64,000 bases of DNA from Vibrio sp. RE88 (GCF_013113835.1 NZ_VTYQ01000003.1:806001-870000), one strand, 5' to 3'. Positions 9,655-20,217 are shown, numbered from the stretch's first letter. Notes: generated by a model from the sequence alone, not told the origin. Translations and numbers: made by a program.

Positions 9655-9795
9655 ATGGACTTTTGGCTGAATCTCCTGTTTGGTAATGCAGTTGGACTAT
9701 CTTCGATGCTAGTCATCTTTGGGGCTTTAGGTCTTATGCTCTTTTATGGCGGTTACTTCATTTACAAGGTAATGAACGACAAATCTCCTCACTAG
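9655..9795 (+). CDS. DUF3149 small membrane protein
   Basis: This 46-residue protein has a single transmembrane segment (about residues 15-38, in SSMLVIFGALGLMLFYGGYFIYK) followed by a short charged tail. It matches the short DUF3149 family of gamma-proteobacteria, whose function is unknown. The ATG at 9655 is preceded by the strong ribosome binding site GGAGG (TTTGGAGGAAAC). A terminator follows at once, so the gene is transcribed alone, possibly under an FNR-like site. Confidence 0.8.
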   Translation: MDFWLNLLFGNAVGLSSMLVIFGALGLMLFYGGYFIYKVMNDKSPH

Positions 9796-9833
9796 ATCGC
9801 TTAGCCCTATTTTCGAATAGAGTATCGCTATGC

Positions 9834-9866
9834 ACCGAAGTAGATTCTCTGTCTACTTCGGTTTTT
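9834..9866 (+). terminator. Terminator of the DUF3149 gene
   Basis: CCGAAGTAGA / TCTACTTCGG with loop TTCTCTG is followed by six T residues. Confidence 0.92.
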
Positions 9867-9951
9867 TATTTTCAGTGGCCTAAATCTCTGCACCATTATT
9901 GGCTGCCATAGGTATAATAAGGTTACTGATTCCCTACTCTGAGATGCTGTT

Positions 9952-10533
9952 ATGTCTCACGATGATGATTTCGCTTTGTTCCAAGAAATGATGGGTGACG
10001 TAACACCAATCAAACAAGATACAACCGAACATAAAAAACACCATAAGGTCACTGAAGCACAGCTTGCTAAACGCGAAGCCGCTATCTGGTTAACCGAAGA
10101 TGACCCAGAATATTTGTCAGTAGACCATGCTCCCATGCTTAAGCCCGAAGATCTCATCGAGTTTAAGCGAGATGGTGTTCAGGAAGGCGTCTACCGAAAA
10201 TTACGCTTGGGCAAGTACCCCATCCAAGCTCGTCTTGATTTGCACCGCCGCACCTTGAAAGAAGCTCGGGATGAAGTGGTTAAATTCCTCAAACAGTGCA
10301 TAAAAATGGATATCAGAACGGTCGTCATCGTTCACGGCCGTGGTGAGAAATCTAATCCACCAGCCCTAATGAAAAGCTATGTAGCACAATGGTTAGAGCA
10401 AATTCGCGACGTACAATGCGTTCATAGTGCACAGCGCTTTCATGGTGGCAGCGGCGCCGTTTATGTCATGCTGCGCAAAAGTTCAGATAAGAAACTCGAA
10501 AACCGAGAACGTCATCAAAAGCGTCTTGGTTAA
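9952..10533 (+). CDS. smrA: Smr-domain DNA endonuclease SmrA
   Basis: A 193-residue cytosolic protein with a C-terminal Smr (small MutS-related) domain at about residues 90-175. LDLHRRTL opens the domain, and HGRGEKSN near residue 124 is the conserved HGxG loop. The N-terminal part (DDDFALFQEMMGDVTPIKQDT) and the end (ENRERHQKRLG) align with E. coli SmrA/YdaL rather than with the ribosome-rescue nuclease SmrB. The family shows nuclease activity in vitro; its cellular role is not settled. ATG at 9952 fits the family start. It is followed by its own terminator and then rluF. Confidence 0.88.
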   Translation: MSHDDDFALFQEMMGDVTPIKQDTTEHKKHHKVTEAQLAKREAAIWLTEDDPEYLSVDHAPMLKPEDLIEFKRDGVQEGVYRKLRLGKYPIQARLDLHRRTLKEARDEVVKFLKQCIKMDIRTVVIVHGRGEKSNPPALMKSYVAQWLEQIRDVQCVHSAQRFHGGSGAVYVMLRKSSDKKLENRERHQKRLG

Positions 10534-10593
10534 CCAAGATATCTTCTAAATAATATTAAACTTACTCAGATGGCATAACAGTGCTAGAATGTT

Positions 10594-10620
10594 CAGGCAG
10601 CCTAACGGGCTGCTTTTTCA
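10594..10620 (+). terminator. Terminator of smrA
   Basis: GGCAGCC / GGGCTGC (loop TAAC) is followed by TTTTTC, 60 bases after the smrA stop. Confidence 0.85.
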
Positions 10621-10661
10621 TTTTTAGATTAATGCCGTTGTGAAACGTTAGAGAGAACAAC

Positions 10662-11696
10662 ATGTCACAAGATGCCAAACGCTTAAACAAATTCATTAGT
10701 GAGACAGGCTTTTGCTCACGCCGCGAAGCCGACCGCCTGATTGAACAGGGTCGTGTCACGATTAATGGCAAAGTCCCTGAAATGGGCACTAAAGTTTTAC
10801 CGGGCGACGATGTTTGCGTTGATGATAAGCCGATCAGCGCTGCAACAGACAAGCCTGTTTATATCGCTTTGAATAAGCCGACTGGCATCACCTGTACCAC
10901 TGAACGTGATATCCCAGGCAACATTGTCGATTTTATCGGCCACAAGAAGCGTATCTTCCCTATCGGCCGCCTAGACAAACCTTCTGATGGCTTGATCTTT
11001 CTGACCAGTGACGGTGATATCGTCAATAAGATCCTCCGTGCCGGCAACAATCACGAAAAAGAGTATGTTGTTCGTGTCGATAAACCGATTACCGAACAGT
11101 TCATCAAAAAAATGAGCTCGGGTGTGGATATCCTCGATACCACAACGCTTCCGTGTAAAGTCAGTAAAGAAACTAAGTTTTCTTTCCGCATTGTTCTCAC
11201 TCAAGGCCTGAACCGACAAATCCGTCGTATGTGTGAAGCTCTGGGTTACGAAGTCTTCAAGCTTCGTCGTGTTCGCATTATGAACATCACCCTTGATGGA
11301 ATCCCGAACGGTCAATGGCGCTATCTAAGCGACGACGAGATCGGAGAAATTCTCGCTATGTGTGAGTCATCAAGTGGAACGGAAGACGCTTCAAAAGTGG
11401 ATGCACACGGTCGTAACATTCGCAAAGCGACTGACGCCAAGCTATTTGACAGTCGTGAAGAAAATCAGGAGTCGAAAGCTCGCCGTAATCAAAAGCAGCG
11501 CACCTTCAAAGGCAAAAATGCCGAAGAATTTCGCCATGCCCCTAATTCGAAAAAAGGGCGTGGAGGAAAATCCGATTCCAAACCTAAGCCGAGCACCAAC
11601 AAAGGCAAAAGCGTCTATAAGCCAAAGTCGGATAAACCCGCTCAGCGACCATCGAACAAGCCCCGTACAGGCGGTACATTAAGTTTGAAGAAATAA
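10662..11696 (+). CDS. rluF: 23S rRNA pseudouridine synthase RluF
   Basis: RluF isomerises uridine 2604 (and, in E. coli, tRNA-Tyr U35) to pseudouridine. An S4 RNA-binding domain (residues 5-60, [21 protein letters not shown]) is followed by the RsuA-type catalytic domain. The catalytic Asp lies in [10 protein letters not shown] near residue 105, and [16 protein letters not shown] near residue 183 is characteristic. From about residue 235 to 344 the protein is a long K/R/S/P-rich low-complexity tail, longer than in the 290-residue E. coli protein. GAGAGAA precedes the ATG at 10662. The gene is alone; its terminator is shared with upp. Confidence 0.93.
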   Translation: MSQDAKRLNKFISETGFCSRREADRLIEQGRVTINGKVPEMGTKVLPGDDVCVDDKPISAATDKPVYIALNKPTGITCTTERDIPGNIVDFIGHKKRIFPIGRLDKPSDGLIFLTSDGDIVNKILRAGNNHEKEYVVRVDKPITEQFIKKMSSGVDILDTTTLPCKVSKETKFSFRIVLTQGLNRQIRRMCEALGYEVFKLRRVRIMNITLDGIPNGQWRYLSDDEIGEILAMCESSSGTEDASKVDAHGRNIRKATDAKLFDSREENQESKARRNQKQRTFKGKNAEEFRHAPNSKKGRGGKSDSKPKPSTNKGKSVYKPKSDKPAQRPSNKPRTGGTLSLKK

Positions 11697-11721
11697 TCGT
11701 TTAGCGCAACATGATCGTAAA

Positions 11722-11746
11722 AAAGGGAGCCAATGGCTCCCTTTTC
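11722..11746. terminator. Bidirectional terminator rluF / upp
   Basis: AAAGGGAGCC / GGCTCCCTTT with loop AAT lies between the convergent stop codons, with A and T tracts on either side. Confidence 0.92.
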
Positions 11747-11767
11747 AATTCGCTGTCAATCTTCGAT

Positions 11768-12394
11768 TTATACTGTACCGAAGATCTTATCGCCTGCATC
11801 ACCAAGACCAGGAACGATGTAGCCTTTGTCGTTTAGCTTCTCATCGATAGCCGCAGTGAACAGCTCAACATCTGGGTGTGCTTTTTCTAGCGCTTCAATA
11901 CCTTCTGGAGCAGCAACAAGCACAAGAACCTTGATAGACTTACAGCCTTTCTCTTTCAGCAAGTCGATAGTAGCGATCATTGAGCCACCAGTCGCTAGCA
12001 TTGGGTCAACAACCAGAGCAATACGCTCATCCATGTTTGAAGCAAGCTTGTTAAAGTATGGTACTGGCTCTAGTGTTTCTTCATCGCGGTAGATACCAAC
12101 AACACTGATACGTGCACTTGGCATGTGCTCAAGCACACCATCCATCATACCAAGACCTGCACGCAGGATTGGCACAACCGTTACTTTCTTGCCTTTAATC
12201 TGGTCTACTTCTACTGGACCATTCCAACCTTCAATGGTTACTTTCTCAGTTTCAAAGTCTGCAGTTGCTTCGTAAGTCAGTAGGCTACCAACTTCAGTTG
12301 CTAGCTCACGAAAGCGCTTAGTGCTGATCTCACCTTCTCTCATTAGACCAAGTTTGTGTTTAACAAGAGGGTGTTTTACTTCAACAACTTTCAT
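11768..12394 (-). CDS. upp: Uracil phosphoribosyltransferase
   Basis: Upp salvages uracil with PRPP to UMP in the cytosol. The 208-residue protein has the PRPP-binding motif [12 protein letters not shown] near residue 131 and the uracil-binding end [14 protein letters not shown] chose the ATG at 12394 (MKVVEVKHP) rather than one six codons upstream, because it is the family start and has GGAG six bases before it. The gene is divergent from purMN, and the PurR box at 12491 lies between them. Confidence 0.97.
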   Translation of the reverse strand: MKVVEVKHPLVKHKLGLMREGEISTKRFRELATEVGSLLTYEATADFETEKVTIEGWNGPVEVDQIKGKKVTVVPILRAGLGMMDGVLEHMPSARISVVGIYRDEETLEPVPYFNKLASNMDERIALVVDPMLATGGSMIATIDLLKEKGCKSIKVLVLVAAPEGIEALEKAHPDVELFTAAIDEKLNDKGYIVPGLGDAGDKIFGTV

Positions 12395-12490
12395 TTCCAT
12401 CTCCGGATACATAGGTGATTTTTAAACAAACCTTCAGATTATAAACGATTTCGTTCTCAATTTCTTGCGATAGAACAAAAGAAAAAACCA

Positions 12491-12506
12491 GCGCAAACGT
12501 TTGCTA
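12491..12506. promoter_or_regulatory. PurR operator in front of purM
   Basis: GCGCAAACGTTTGCTA matches the PurR consensus ACGCAAACGTTTGCGT well, with the perfect core GCAAACGTTTGC. It lies 67 bases before the purM start and about 96 bases before the divergent upp start. Confidence 0.88.
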
Positions 12507-12572
12507 TATTGGTTTGTCCACTGTTAGAATAGCGCCGATTTCATATCCAACTTTCAAACTGAGGACTTCCTT

Positions 12573-13613
12573 GTGAGTGCTGATAACACTTCTCTTAGCT
12601 ATAAAGACGCTGGCGTAGATATCGATGCAGGTAACGCACTAGTAGACCGCATCAAAGGTGCCGTTAAACGTACTCGTCGCCCAGAAGTAATGGGTGGTAT
12701 TGGTGGTTTTGGTGCTTTGTGCGAACTACCAACAAAATATAAGCAGCCGGTACTTGTCTCAGGTACTGATGGTGTTGGTACAAAACTACGCCTTGCGCTG
12801 GATATGAACAAACACGACACCATCGGCGTCGATCTTGTCGCTATGTGCGTTAATGACTTGATTGTTCAAGGTGCTGAGCCGCTATTCTTCCTAGATTATT
12901 ACGCAACTGGCAAGCTGGATGTAGACACTGCTGCCGACGTCGTTACTGGCATTGCAGATGGCTGTATTCAAGCTGGCTGTGCTCTAATTGGCGGTGAAAC
13001 CGCTGAAATGCCGGGCATGTACGAAGGAGAAGATTATGACGTCGCGGGATTCTGTGTCGGCGTAGTTGAAAAAGAAGACGTTATCGATGGCAGCAAAGTC
13101 TCGGCAGGTGATGCGCTTATCGCGGTAGGCTCAAGTGGTCCTCACTCAAACGGCTATTCACTTATTCGTAAGATTCTTGAAGTATCAGGCGCGGATAAAA
13201 ACGAAGAGTTAGCGGGTCGTACTATTGGCGAGCACTTACTAGAGCCAACAAGAATTTACATTAAATCTGCGCTTAAAATGATTGAAGCGCATGATATCCA
13301 TGCCATTTCTCACATCACTGGCGGTGGTTTCTGGGAAAACATTCCTCGCGTCCTGCCTGAAGGCACCAAAGCCGTTATCGATGGCAATAGCTGGGAATGG
13401 CCGGTGATCTTCAACTGGCTGCAAGAAAAAGGCAATGTGACCACTCATGAAATGTACCGCACATTCAACTGTGGTGTTGGTCTAGTGATTGCGCTGCCAA
13501 AAGAACAAGCAAATGCTGCAGTGGCATTGCTTGAAGCAGAAGGCGAGAAAGCATGGGTTATTGGTGAAATCGCCGATGCAAGTGCAGATGAAGAACAAGT
13601 AGAGATCAAATAA
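12573..13613 (+). CDS. purM: Phosphoribosylformylglycinamidine cyclo-ligase (AIR synthetase)
   Basis: PurM closes the imidazole ring of AIR in the fifth step of purine synthesis. The 346-residue protein shows the family segments [10 protein letters not shown] (about 67), [11 protein letters not shown] (about 142) and [13 protein letters not shown] (about 250). The start is GTG at 12573, with GAGG ten bases upstream; this gives the usual family length. purN follows three bases after the stop, so the two form an operon, likely repressed by PurR through the box at 12491. Confidence 0.98.
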   Translation: MSADNTSLSYKDAGVDIDAGNALVDRIKGAVKRTRRPEVMGGIGGFGALCELPTKYKQPVLVSGTDGVGTKLRLALDMNKHDTIGVDLVAMCVNDLIVQGAEPLFFLDYYATGKLDVDTAADVVTGIADGCIQAGCALIGGETAEMPGMYEGEDYDVAGFCVGVVEKEDVIDGSKVSAGDALIAVGSSGPHSNGYSLIRKILEVSGADKNEELAGRTIGEHLLEPTRIYIKSALKMIEAHDIHAISHITGGGFWENIPRVLPEGTKAVIDGNSWEWPVIFNWLQEKGNVTTHEMYRTFNCGVGLVIALPKEQANAAVALLEAEGEKAWVIGEIADASADEEQVEIK

Positions 13614-13616
13614 ATT

Positions 13617-14258
13617 ATGAAGAGTATTGTTGTTTTAGTTTCAGGAAATGGTTCGAACTTACAGGCGATTATTGATGCTTGTGAAACCAAGATCAGTACT
13701 GGCCGAGTGACCGCTGTTTTTTCAAACAAAGCAACAGCTTATGGCTTAGAGCGTGCTAAGAAAGCAGGCGCAGCCGCACACTCTTTGGATCCGAAATCAT
13801 TCGATACCCGCGACGCGTTTGATCATGAATTGATGAAGCAGATTGACGAATACAAGCCAGATGTCATTGTACTCGCGGGCTACATGCGCATCTTAAGTGG
13901 CGAATTTGTTCGCCACTACAGAGGCCGAATGATCAATATCCACCCTTCTCTACTACCGAAATACCCAGGCCTGAACACTTATCAGCGCGCCATTCATGCC
14001 GGAGACGAAGAACACGGCACCAGTGTTCACTTCGTTACAGAACAATTGGATGGCGGACCGGTAATCCTACAGGCTAAAGTGCCTATCTTTGATGAAGATA
14101 CAGTTGAGACATTAACCGAACGTGTTCAGACTCAAGAGCATAAGATTTATCCTCTGGTCGTACAGTGGCTGGTTGAAGAACGCCTGATCATGAAAGATGA
14201 GAAAGAAGCCTATCTCGATGGCAAGTTGTTGGGTATTCATGGATACGCCCAAGAATAA
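13617..14258 (+). CDS. purN: Phosphoribosylglycinamide formyltransferase
   Basis: PurN transfers a formyl group from 10-formyl-THF to GAR. It has 213 residues. The N-terminal SGNGSNLQAI binds the phosphate, and the catalytic region MINIHPSLLPKYPGLNTY (about 104-121) includes the conserved Asn-His pair, with the later Asp in LDGGPVI near residue 144. The gene is three bases behind purM with no strong ribosome binding site of its own, which suggests translational coupling. Confidence 0.98.
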   Translation: MKSIVVLVSGNGSNLQAIIDACETKISTGRVTAVFSNKATAYGLERAKKAGAAAHSLDPKSFDTRDAFDHELMKQIDEYKPDVIVLAGYMRILSGEFVRHYRGRMINIHPSLLPKYPGLNTYQRAIHAGDEEHGTSVHFVTEQLDGGPVILQAKVPIFDEDTVETLTERVQTQEHKIYPLVVQWLVEERLIMKDEKEAYLDGKLLGIHGYAQE

Positions 14259-14278
14259 CATTTCGAAAAACGATATGT

Positions 14279-14308
14279 GAAAAGGCGAGCTGAATGCTCG
14301 CCTTTTTG
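14279..14308 (+). terminator. Terminator of purMN
   Basis: AAGGCGAGC / GCTCGCCTT with loop TGAAT, followed by TTTTTG, 20 bases after purN. Confidence 0.92.
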
Positions 14309-14374
14309 TTATCACGTATTAATCTTCTATTCATCTCACCTGAATTAGTCTGAACAAAACTAAGGAGGTCCGGA

Positions 14375-15025
14375 ATGGATTTGAAAGGTTTATTAAATCA
14401 AGCGTTAAACTCAGACCTTGTTCGTCAGGGTCAACAAAAAGTGCAGCAACAGTCCGGTTCGAGCACGCTCAAGTCCCTTGGAGCAGGCGCTGTGAGTGGT
14501 GGCTTAGTCAACCTACTCATGGGGTCTAAAAAAAGTAAAAAGCTTGGCAAAAAAGTCGGCAAAAATGCACTCAAAATTGGCGGCGCGGCGGCTTTAGGGG
14601 CACTGGCTTATACCGTTTACAATAACTGGCAGGGCAAACAAAATACCACTTCAGTACAAGAAGATTTTAATGCCAACGATACTATTCATAACGAGCTCAT
14701 CATCAAAGCTATGATTGCCGCTGCAAAAGCTGATGGTCATGTCGATGCAGAAGAAATGCAGCGCATAGAATCCACACTGAAAGAAGCAGGTGCGGATGCA
14801 GGGTTACAAACCATGCTACACAATGAGCTTAACAAACCTCTCGATCCAAGCGAAATCGCTCGGCTTGCTCAGTCACCACAACAAGCTTCAGAGATTTATC
14901 TCGCGTCTCTAATTGTCGTCGATGAACAGAATTTCATGGAAAAAGCCTATTTGCAGGAGTTAGCCAAGCAGTTACAACTGGCGCCAGAAGTGACTTTCCA
15001 GCTTGAACAGCAACTGCAAAACTAA
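14375..15025 (+). CDS. DUF533 / TerB-like membrane-associated protein
   Basis: A 216-residue protein of the DUF533 (YebE-like) family, function unknown. A glycine-rich basic N-terminal half (KKSKKLGKKVGKNALK, about 50-65) is followed by one hydrophobic stretch (GGAAALGALAYTVYNNW, about 69-85). The C-terminal TerB-like helical domain (about 105-210) contains AAKADGHVDAEEM, the acidic loop shared with tellurite-resistance TerB proteins. AAGGAGG lies ten bases before the ATG. In E. coli yebE responds to envelope stress, but no such site is visible here. Confidence 0.85.
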   Translation: MDLKGLLNQALNSDLVRQGQQKVQQQSGSSTLKSLGAGAVSGGLVNLLMGSKKSKKLGKKVGKNALKIGGAAALGALAYTVYNNWQGKQNTTSVQEDFNANDTIHNELIIKAMIAAAKADGHVDAEEMQRIESTLKEAGADAGLQTMLHNELNKPLDPSEIARLAQSPQQASEIYLASLIVVDEQNFMEKAYLQELAKQLQLAPEVTFQLEQQLQN

Positions 15026-15151
15026 GCCAAAGCGAATAAAGTTCCAGCAGCTCCGCCTAGAGTTTGAGCCAGAACAAGCAGCTGCTTTGAGTTTCATTCC
15101 CAGCCTGTGTATATTTGAGAGCAGTTCTCATTTAATTATTAGGTTAACAAC

Positions 15152-15358
15152 ATGAAAGTTTATGATTGCTGCGACTTGGTCCGCGAGCTCTACGCGCAAA
15201 TCGGCAGTGGTGACCAAGCCTATGTGCCTAAAGCGATTGCTTGCTCACTACGGGCGTTAAACGATATTGCGGCGGATACTAGCCTACCGCAACATGCAAG
15301 AGATAAGGCGGCGTTTGCAGCGGCTAATCTGCTGATTTCAGATTTCGAGGATAAATAA
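15152..15358 (+). CDS. UPF0253 (YaeP-like) protein
   Basis: A 68-residue protein matching the UPF0253 family (E. coli YaeP), which is conserved in enterobacteria and vibrios and has no known function. It is soluble and mostly helical, with a conserved Cys-Cys pair (residues 6-7) and the ending [12 protein letters not shown]. The stop codon overlaps the next ATG by one base (TAATG), so the two genes form a coupled pair. Confidence 0.85.
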   Translation: MKVYDCCDLVRELYAQIGSGDQAYVPKAIACSLRALNDIAADTSLPQHARDKAAFAAANLLISDFEDK

Positions 15359-15549
15359 TGAACTTGGCGAACTTTGAGACGATGGATCCAATAATGCTGA
15401 TGAGCTTCGTCAACATGAAACTACGAGATGACTTTGGTGGTGATTTAGATAAGCTGGCTACGTATTTTGATATTGATAAGTCAGCACTGGAGACTAAACT
15501 CGCTTCCGCAGGTTTTGATTTCCTCCCAGAAGCAGGACAATTTCGTTAA
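15358..15549 (+). CDS. DUF4250 domain protein
   Basis: A 63-residue protein of the DUF4250 family (NFETMDPIMLMSFVNMKLRD), function unknown. The short helical sequence suggests a small soluble domain. It is translationally coupled to the UPF0253 gene by a TAATG overlap, and a terminator follows 20 bases later. Confidence 0.82.
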   Translation: MNLANFETMDPIMLMSFVNMKLRDDFGGDLDKLATYFDIDKSALETKLASAGFDFLPEAGQFR

Positions 15550-15568
15550 TCCAAGCGTTATCGGATAC

Positions 15569-15597
15569 AAAAACCGCCTAAGCAGGCGGTTTTTTAT
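15569..15597. terminator. Bidirectional terminator DUF4250 / DUF3622
   Basis: AAACCGCCT / AGGCGGTTT with loop AAGC, flanked by A on the left and T on the right, between convergent genes. Confidence 0.92.
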
Positions 15598-15606
15598 TAG
15601 AAGTAA

Positions 15607-15963
15607 TTACTCTTCGTCGAAAAAGTCATCTTCATCATCTAATTCAGCTTGTGCTGCGGCTGCGCGCTTTGCTTCTTCGTAACGTGCTTTCTTTTCAGCG
15701 GCTTCTTGCGCTAGACGCTCTTCACGCTCAACACGAACTTTACGTGCTTCGCCTTTACGTTCGTTACGTGCCGCTTGGTTTTGAATAAAACCTGCTAGCT
15801 CTTTCTCCGCCCATTCTTGCGCTAGGGCTTCTGTTTCAAAACCAGCCTCTCGCTTAGACACAGATGTTTTACGTGAAGTTACCTGGCGAGTAATTTCTGC
15901 ACACCAGCCGTTACGCTTTTCAGTCACACGAATGGCAAATTTCTTGTTGTTCGACATATTCAT
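15607..15963 (-). CDS. DUF3622 domain protein
   Basis: A 118-residue vibrio-type protein (DUF3622), function unknown. The N-terminal half (about residues 5-60) looks like a small beta-rich domain (KKFAIRVTEKRNGWCAEITR). The second half is a long, very charged helix (about 60-105, many Glu, Arg, Ala) that may be a coiled coil. The protein ends in an acidic tail DDEDDFFDEE. The start could also be the second Met, MSNNKK, two codons later. Confidence 0.8.
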   Translation of the reverse strand: MNMSNNKKFAIRVTEKRNGWCAEITRQVTSRKTSVSKREAGFETEALAQEWAEKELAGFIQNQAARNERKGEARKVRVEREERLAQEAAEKKARYEEAKRAAAAQAELDDEDDFFDEE

Positions 15964-16072
15964 TTCCTAAGGGATTCTAATGAAGTATTGAGGGATTTAG
16001 CCATCCCTTGGCAAGCGCGGTATTAGAGCGCAAAAAAGAGCCCTTGGCTATAGATTTTTCAACAAATAAAAA

Positions 16073-16096
16073 AGCGCAGACCTTACGATCTGCGCG
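16073..16096 (-). terminator. Terminator of purL
   Basis: GCGCAGA / TCTGCGC with an eight-base loop. On the minus strand it is followed by CTTTTTTATTTG. Confidence 0.9.
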
Positions 16097-16124
16097 TTTA
16101 CTTTGTAGTGACGATTAAAGTCGA

Positions 16125-19100
16125 TTAACCGATGTTCTTACGGGCGTTTTGGAACATGCGCATCCAAGCGCCATTCTCGCCCCAACCCTCTGGAGACCAA
16201 GAGTTCGCGACTGTACGGAATACACGCTCAGGGTGTGGCATCATGATAGTTACGCGGCCATCTTGAGTCGTTAGACCTGTGATTGCGTTTGGCGAACCAT
16301 TCGGGTTGTTCGGGTATTGCTGCGTTGGGTTACCGTGGTTGTCCACATAACGAACGGCTACCGTACCTGATGCTTCAATCGACGCTAGGTGGTCAGCATC
16401 ACGTACTTCTACGCGGCCTTCACCGTGAGACACTGCGATTGGCATACGAGAACCGGCCATACCGTCGAAGAACACAGAATCAGATTTCTGAACTTCAACT
16501 AGGCTGAAACGAGCTTCAAAACGTTCAGACTCGTTACGAACGAAGCGCGGCCATAGATCTGCACCTGGGATTAGCTCTTTCAGGTTCGATAGCATCTGAC
16601 AGCCGTTACATACACCTAGAGAGAAGGTATCTTCACGCTGGAAGAAACCTTCAAACTGGTTGCGAGCTTGCTCATTGAACAGGATAGACTTAGCCCAACC
16701 TTCACCCGCACCAAGTACGTCACCGTAAGAGAAGCCACCACAAGCAACTAGGCCCTGGTACTCTTCTAGAACAGCTTGACCGGTTAGGATATCGCTCATG
16801 TGGATATCTGTTGCTTCAAAACCTGCACGGTCAAACGCTGCTGCCATTTCAACGTGAGAGTTAACGCCCTGCTCACGCAGAATTGCCATCTTAGGCTTAG
16901 CACCTGTATTTATCATAGAACCGGCAATGTAAGGTGCTGCGATGTCTTCGTTCACATCGAAGCTTAGCTTAACGTTCAGACCTGGGTCAGAGTTGTCTTT
17001 CTTCGCTTCATGCTCTTGGTCAGCACATGCAGGGTTATCACGTAGACCTTGCATCTTGTGTGTTGTCTCAGCCCAGATAGTACGCAGTTCAGTACGGTTG
17101 CGCTCAAGAACAACTGTCTCACCAGAAGTAATCACTAGCTCGTCAGACGCTTGAACACTGCCGATAACGTGTGAACATGCTTCAAGGCCGTTTGCTGCAA
17201 GAGTAGATAGTACAGAATCTAGATCGTCGTTCTTAACCTGAAGTACCGCACCTAGCTCTTCGTTAAATAGTGCTGCTAGCGCGTCGTCACCTAGGTCAGC
17301 GATGTTCGCTTTAAGGCCACAGTGACCCGCAAATGCCATCTCAGCTAGAGTAACGAATAGACCACCGTCGCCCTTATCATGGTAAGCCACTACTTGATCA
17401 TTCTCTACTAGAGTTTGAACGCCTTCGTAGAAACCTTTTAGCTGTGCTGCGTTGTCTACGTCTGCTGGCTTATCACCAAGCTGCTTGTAAACCTGCGCTA
17501 GTGCTGTTGCGCCTAGGCGGTTCTGACCGTTACCTAGGTCGATAAGAACCAGCGACGTGTTGCCTTTATCTGTGCGTAATTGCGGAGTGATTGTCTTACG
17601 TACATCTTCAACACGAGCAAACGCAGTGATGATTAGAGATAGCGGAGAGGTTACTTCTTTCTGCTCGCCGTTCTCTTCCCACTTGGTCTTCATCGACATT
17701 GAGTCTTTACCCACAGGGATAGTCAGGCCAAGTGCTGGACACAACTCTTCACCCACCGCTTTCACTGCTTCGTAAAGACCTGCATCTTCACCTGGGTGAC
17801 CCGCAGGAGACATCCAGTTTGCAGACAGTTTAATGTGTTTGATATCACCGATGTTTGTCGCTGCGATATTCGTGATTGCTTCACCCACCGCTAGACGAGC
17901 TGAAGCGCCAAAGTCTAGTAAAGCAACTGGAGTGCGCTCCCCCATCGACATCGCTTCACCGTGGTAAGTATCATAGCTTGCTGCGGTTACTGCGCAGTTT
18001 GCTACTGGCACCTGCCATGGGCCAACCATTTGGTCACGTGCTACAAGGCCCGTTACCGTGCGGTCACCGATAGTGATAAGGAATGTTTTCTCTGCAACCG
18101 TTGGAAGACGTAGAACGCGCTCTGCCGCTTCGTTTAGCTCGATGCCGTCACGGTTCACTGCTGGGTTGTTCGCTTTCAGTGTTTTCGCGTCACGATGCAT
18201 CTTAGGCGTCTTACCTAGAAGCACATCCATTGGCATGTCGATTGGCGTGTTGTCGAAGTGTGAATCTTCCAGTTTCAGTTCACGCTCTTCCGTTGCCACA
18301 CCAACCACTGCGTATGGTGCGCGCTCACGCTTACAGATCGCATCGAATACGTCCATATTCTCAGGCGCAACTGCCATTACGTAACGCTCTTGGGATTCGT
18401 TACACCAGATTTCAAGTGGGCTCATACCCGGTTCGTCGTTTGGTACGTCACGCAGTTGGAAGATACCGCCACGATCGCCATCGTCTACAAGCTCAGGAAG
18501 TGCGTTAGAGATACCGCCCGCGCCCACATCGTGGATGAAAGCGATCGGGTTCTCATCGCCAAGCTGCCAACAACGGTCGATAACTTCCTGACAGCGACGC
18601 TCCATCTCTGGGTTTTCACGCTGTACAGAAGCAAAATCTAAGTCTTCTGCTGATTGACCAGATGCCATTGAAGATGCAGCACCGCCACCAAGGCCGATGT
18701 TCATTGCAGGACCACCCAGTACGATTAGGCTTGCACCTACTGGGATCTCTTTCTTCTGCACGTGCTCATCACGGATGTTACCCATACCACCAGCAATCAT
18801 AATTGGCTTGTGGTAACCACGAACCTCTTCGCCTGCGTGAGAGTTTACTTTCTCTTCGTAAGTACGGAAGTAACCCAATAGGTTTGGACGACCAAATTCG
18901 TTGTTGAACGCCGCGCCACCTAGTGGGCCTTCTAGCATGATGTCTAGTGCGTTAACGATACGACCTGGCTTACCGAAATCTGCTTCCCATGGCTGTTCAA
19001 AACCTGGAATACGTAGGTTAGATGTCGTAAAACCAACTAGGCCAGCTTTTGGCTTACCACCGATACCTGTCGCGCCTTCGTCACGGATTTCACCACCAGA

Positions 19101-20036
19101 ACCTGTAGAAGCGCCCGGCCAAGGAGAGATAGCAGTTGGGTGGTTGTGCGTTTCCACCTTCATTAGGATGTGCGCTTTCTCTTGGCTGTAACCGTATTGG
19201 CGAGTTTCTGGGTTCGGGAAGAAACGGCCTACATCAGAACCTACCATTACTGCTGCGTTATCTTTGTATGCAGACAGTACGTTTTCAGGCGTGGTTTCGA
19301 ATGTGTTCTTGATCATCTTGAACAGAGACTTCTCTTGCTTAACGCCGTCGATAGTCCAGTCTGCGTTGAAGATCTTGTGACGACAGTGCTCTGAGTTCGC
19401 CTGTGCAAACATCATTAGCTCGATGTCAGTTGGGTTACGATCTAGCTTGTTTACGAACGCGTCGTAGAGGTATTCGATTTCGTCATCGGCAAGCGCAAGA
19501 CCTAGGGTAACGTTTGCGTTTTCAAGCGCAGCGCGGCCGCCATTAAGTAGGTCAACATCAGCAACTGGTGCCGGTTCAGCCACTTGGAACAGTGCAGCGG
19601 CAGAGTCAAAGTCAGTGAAAACCACTTCCATCATGCGATCGTGAAGGATCGCCTTTAGCTCAACGAGTTGAAGCTCAGAAAGTTCTGCTGATGTTTCGAT
19701 GTAGTAAGCCGTACCACGCTCTAGACGAACCACTTTATCTAGACCACAGTTATTAGCAATGTCAGTCGATTTTGAAGACCAAGGCGAGATCGTGCCAGGG
19801 CGAGGAGTAGCAAGCAGAAGAAGACCTGCAGGCTCGTGCTCTTCAATTGTAGGACCGTAAGTTAGGAGCTTTTCCAACTTCTCAACTTCTTGAGAATCAA
19901 GATCTGCTGATAATTCAGCAAAGTGAGCAAACTCAGCGTAAATACCTGTTACAGGTAAGCTTAATTCACGACAAAGCTCTAGAAGCTTGTTAACACGAAA
20001 CTCAGAAAGAGCTGGGGAGCCACGCAAAATTCTCAT
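16125..20036 (-). CDS. purL: Phosphoribosylformylglycinamidine synthase (FGAM synthetase)
   Basis: PurL converts FGAR, glutamine and ATP to FGAM, step four of purine synthesis. This is the large single-chain form with 1303 residues. In order it has an N-terminal PurS-like domain, a linker, two AIR-synthase-type halves (ATP and cofactor sites) and a C-terminal class I glutaminase with nucleophile C1143 in GVCNGCQ. His and Glu of the triad lie near the end (PHPERVFR). I chose ATG 20036 (MRILRGSP) because it is the family start; the frame stays open seven codons further to a TTG. A PurR box lies at 20202. Confidence 0.98.
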   Translation of the reverse strand: MRILRGSPALSEFRVNKLLELCRELSLPVTGIYAEFAHFAELSADLDSQEVEKLEKLLTYGPTIEEHEPAGLLLLATPRPGTISPWSSKSTDIANNCGLDKVVRLERGTAYYIETSAELSELQLVELKAILHDRMMEVVFTDFDSAAALFQVAEPAPVADVDLLNGGRAALENANVTLGLALADDEIEYLYDAFVNKLDRNPTDIELMMFAQANSEHCRHKIFNADWTIDGVKQEKSLFKMIKNTFETTPENVLSAYKDNAAVMVGSDVGRFFPNPETRQYGYSQEKAHILMKVETHNHPTAISPWPGASTGSGGEIRDEGATGIGGKPKAGLVGFTTSNLRIPGFEQPWEADFGKPGRIVNALDIMLEGPLGGAAFNNEFGRPNLLGYFRTYEEKVNSHAGEEVRGYHKPIMIAGGMGNIRDEHVQKKEIPVGASLIVLGGPAMNIGLGGGAASSMASGQSAEDLDFASVQRENPEMERRCQEVIDRCWQLGDENPIAFIHDVGAGGISNALPELVDDGDRGGIFQLRDVPNDEPGMSPLEIWCNESQERYVMAVAPENMDVFDAICKRERAPYAVVGVATEERELKLEDSHFDNTPIDMPMDVLLGKTPKMHRDAKTLKANNPAVNRDGIELNEAAERVLRLPTVAEKTFLITIGDRTVTGLVARDQMVGPWQVPVANCAVTAASYDTYHGEAMSMGERTPVALLDFGASARLAVGEAITNIAATNIGDIKHIKLSANWMSPAGHPGEDAGLYEAVKAVGEELCPALGLTIPVGKDSMSMKTKWEENGEQKEVTSPLSLIITAFARVEDVRKTITPQLRTDKGNTSLVLIDLGNGQNRLGATALAQVYKQLGDKPADVDNAAQLKGFYEGVQTLVENDQVVAYHDKGDGGLFVTLAEMAFAGHCGLKANIADLGDDALAALFNEELGAVLQVKNDDLDSVLSTLAANGLEACSHVIGSVQASDELVITSGETVVLERNRTELRTIWAETTHKMQGLRDNPACADQEHEAKKDNSDPGLNVKLSFDVNEDIAAPYIAGSMINTGAKPKMAILREQGVNSHVEMAAAFDRAGFEATDIHMSDILTGQAVLEEYQGLVACGGFSYGDVLGAGEGWAKSILFNEQARNQFEGFFQREDTFSLGVCNGCQMLSNLKELIPGADLWPRFVRNESERFEARFSLVEVQKSDSVFFDGMAGSRMPIAVSHGEGRVEVRDADHLASIEASGTVAVRYVDNHGNPTQQYPNNPNGSPNAITGLTTQDGRVTIMMPHPERVFRTVANSWSPEGWGENGAWMRMFQNARKNIG

Positions 20037-20201
20037 GTGCTTAGGTCTCTTATGCAATTGATTAAGGTGATATTGGAATAAATTCAGTGGGTTAGACTGT
20101 TTTACTTCGAAGCTATTCCCTAAGGATTAAAAACCTATGCCGATTTCACCTCTCCTTTGCGGGCGCATTATAAAGGAATTATTTTTGTGATGTAACACCA
20201 A

Positions 20202-20217
20202 AAGCAACCGTTTGCGT
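20202..20217. promoter_or_regulatory. PurR operator in front of purL
   Basis: AAGCAACCGTTTGCGT fits the PurR consensus ACGCAAACGTTTGCGT with two mismatches. It lies about 165 bases before the purL start and 134 bases before mltF. The rest of the 310-base divergent region is AT-rich and shows no gene. Confidence 0.82.
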
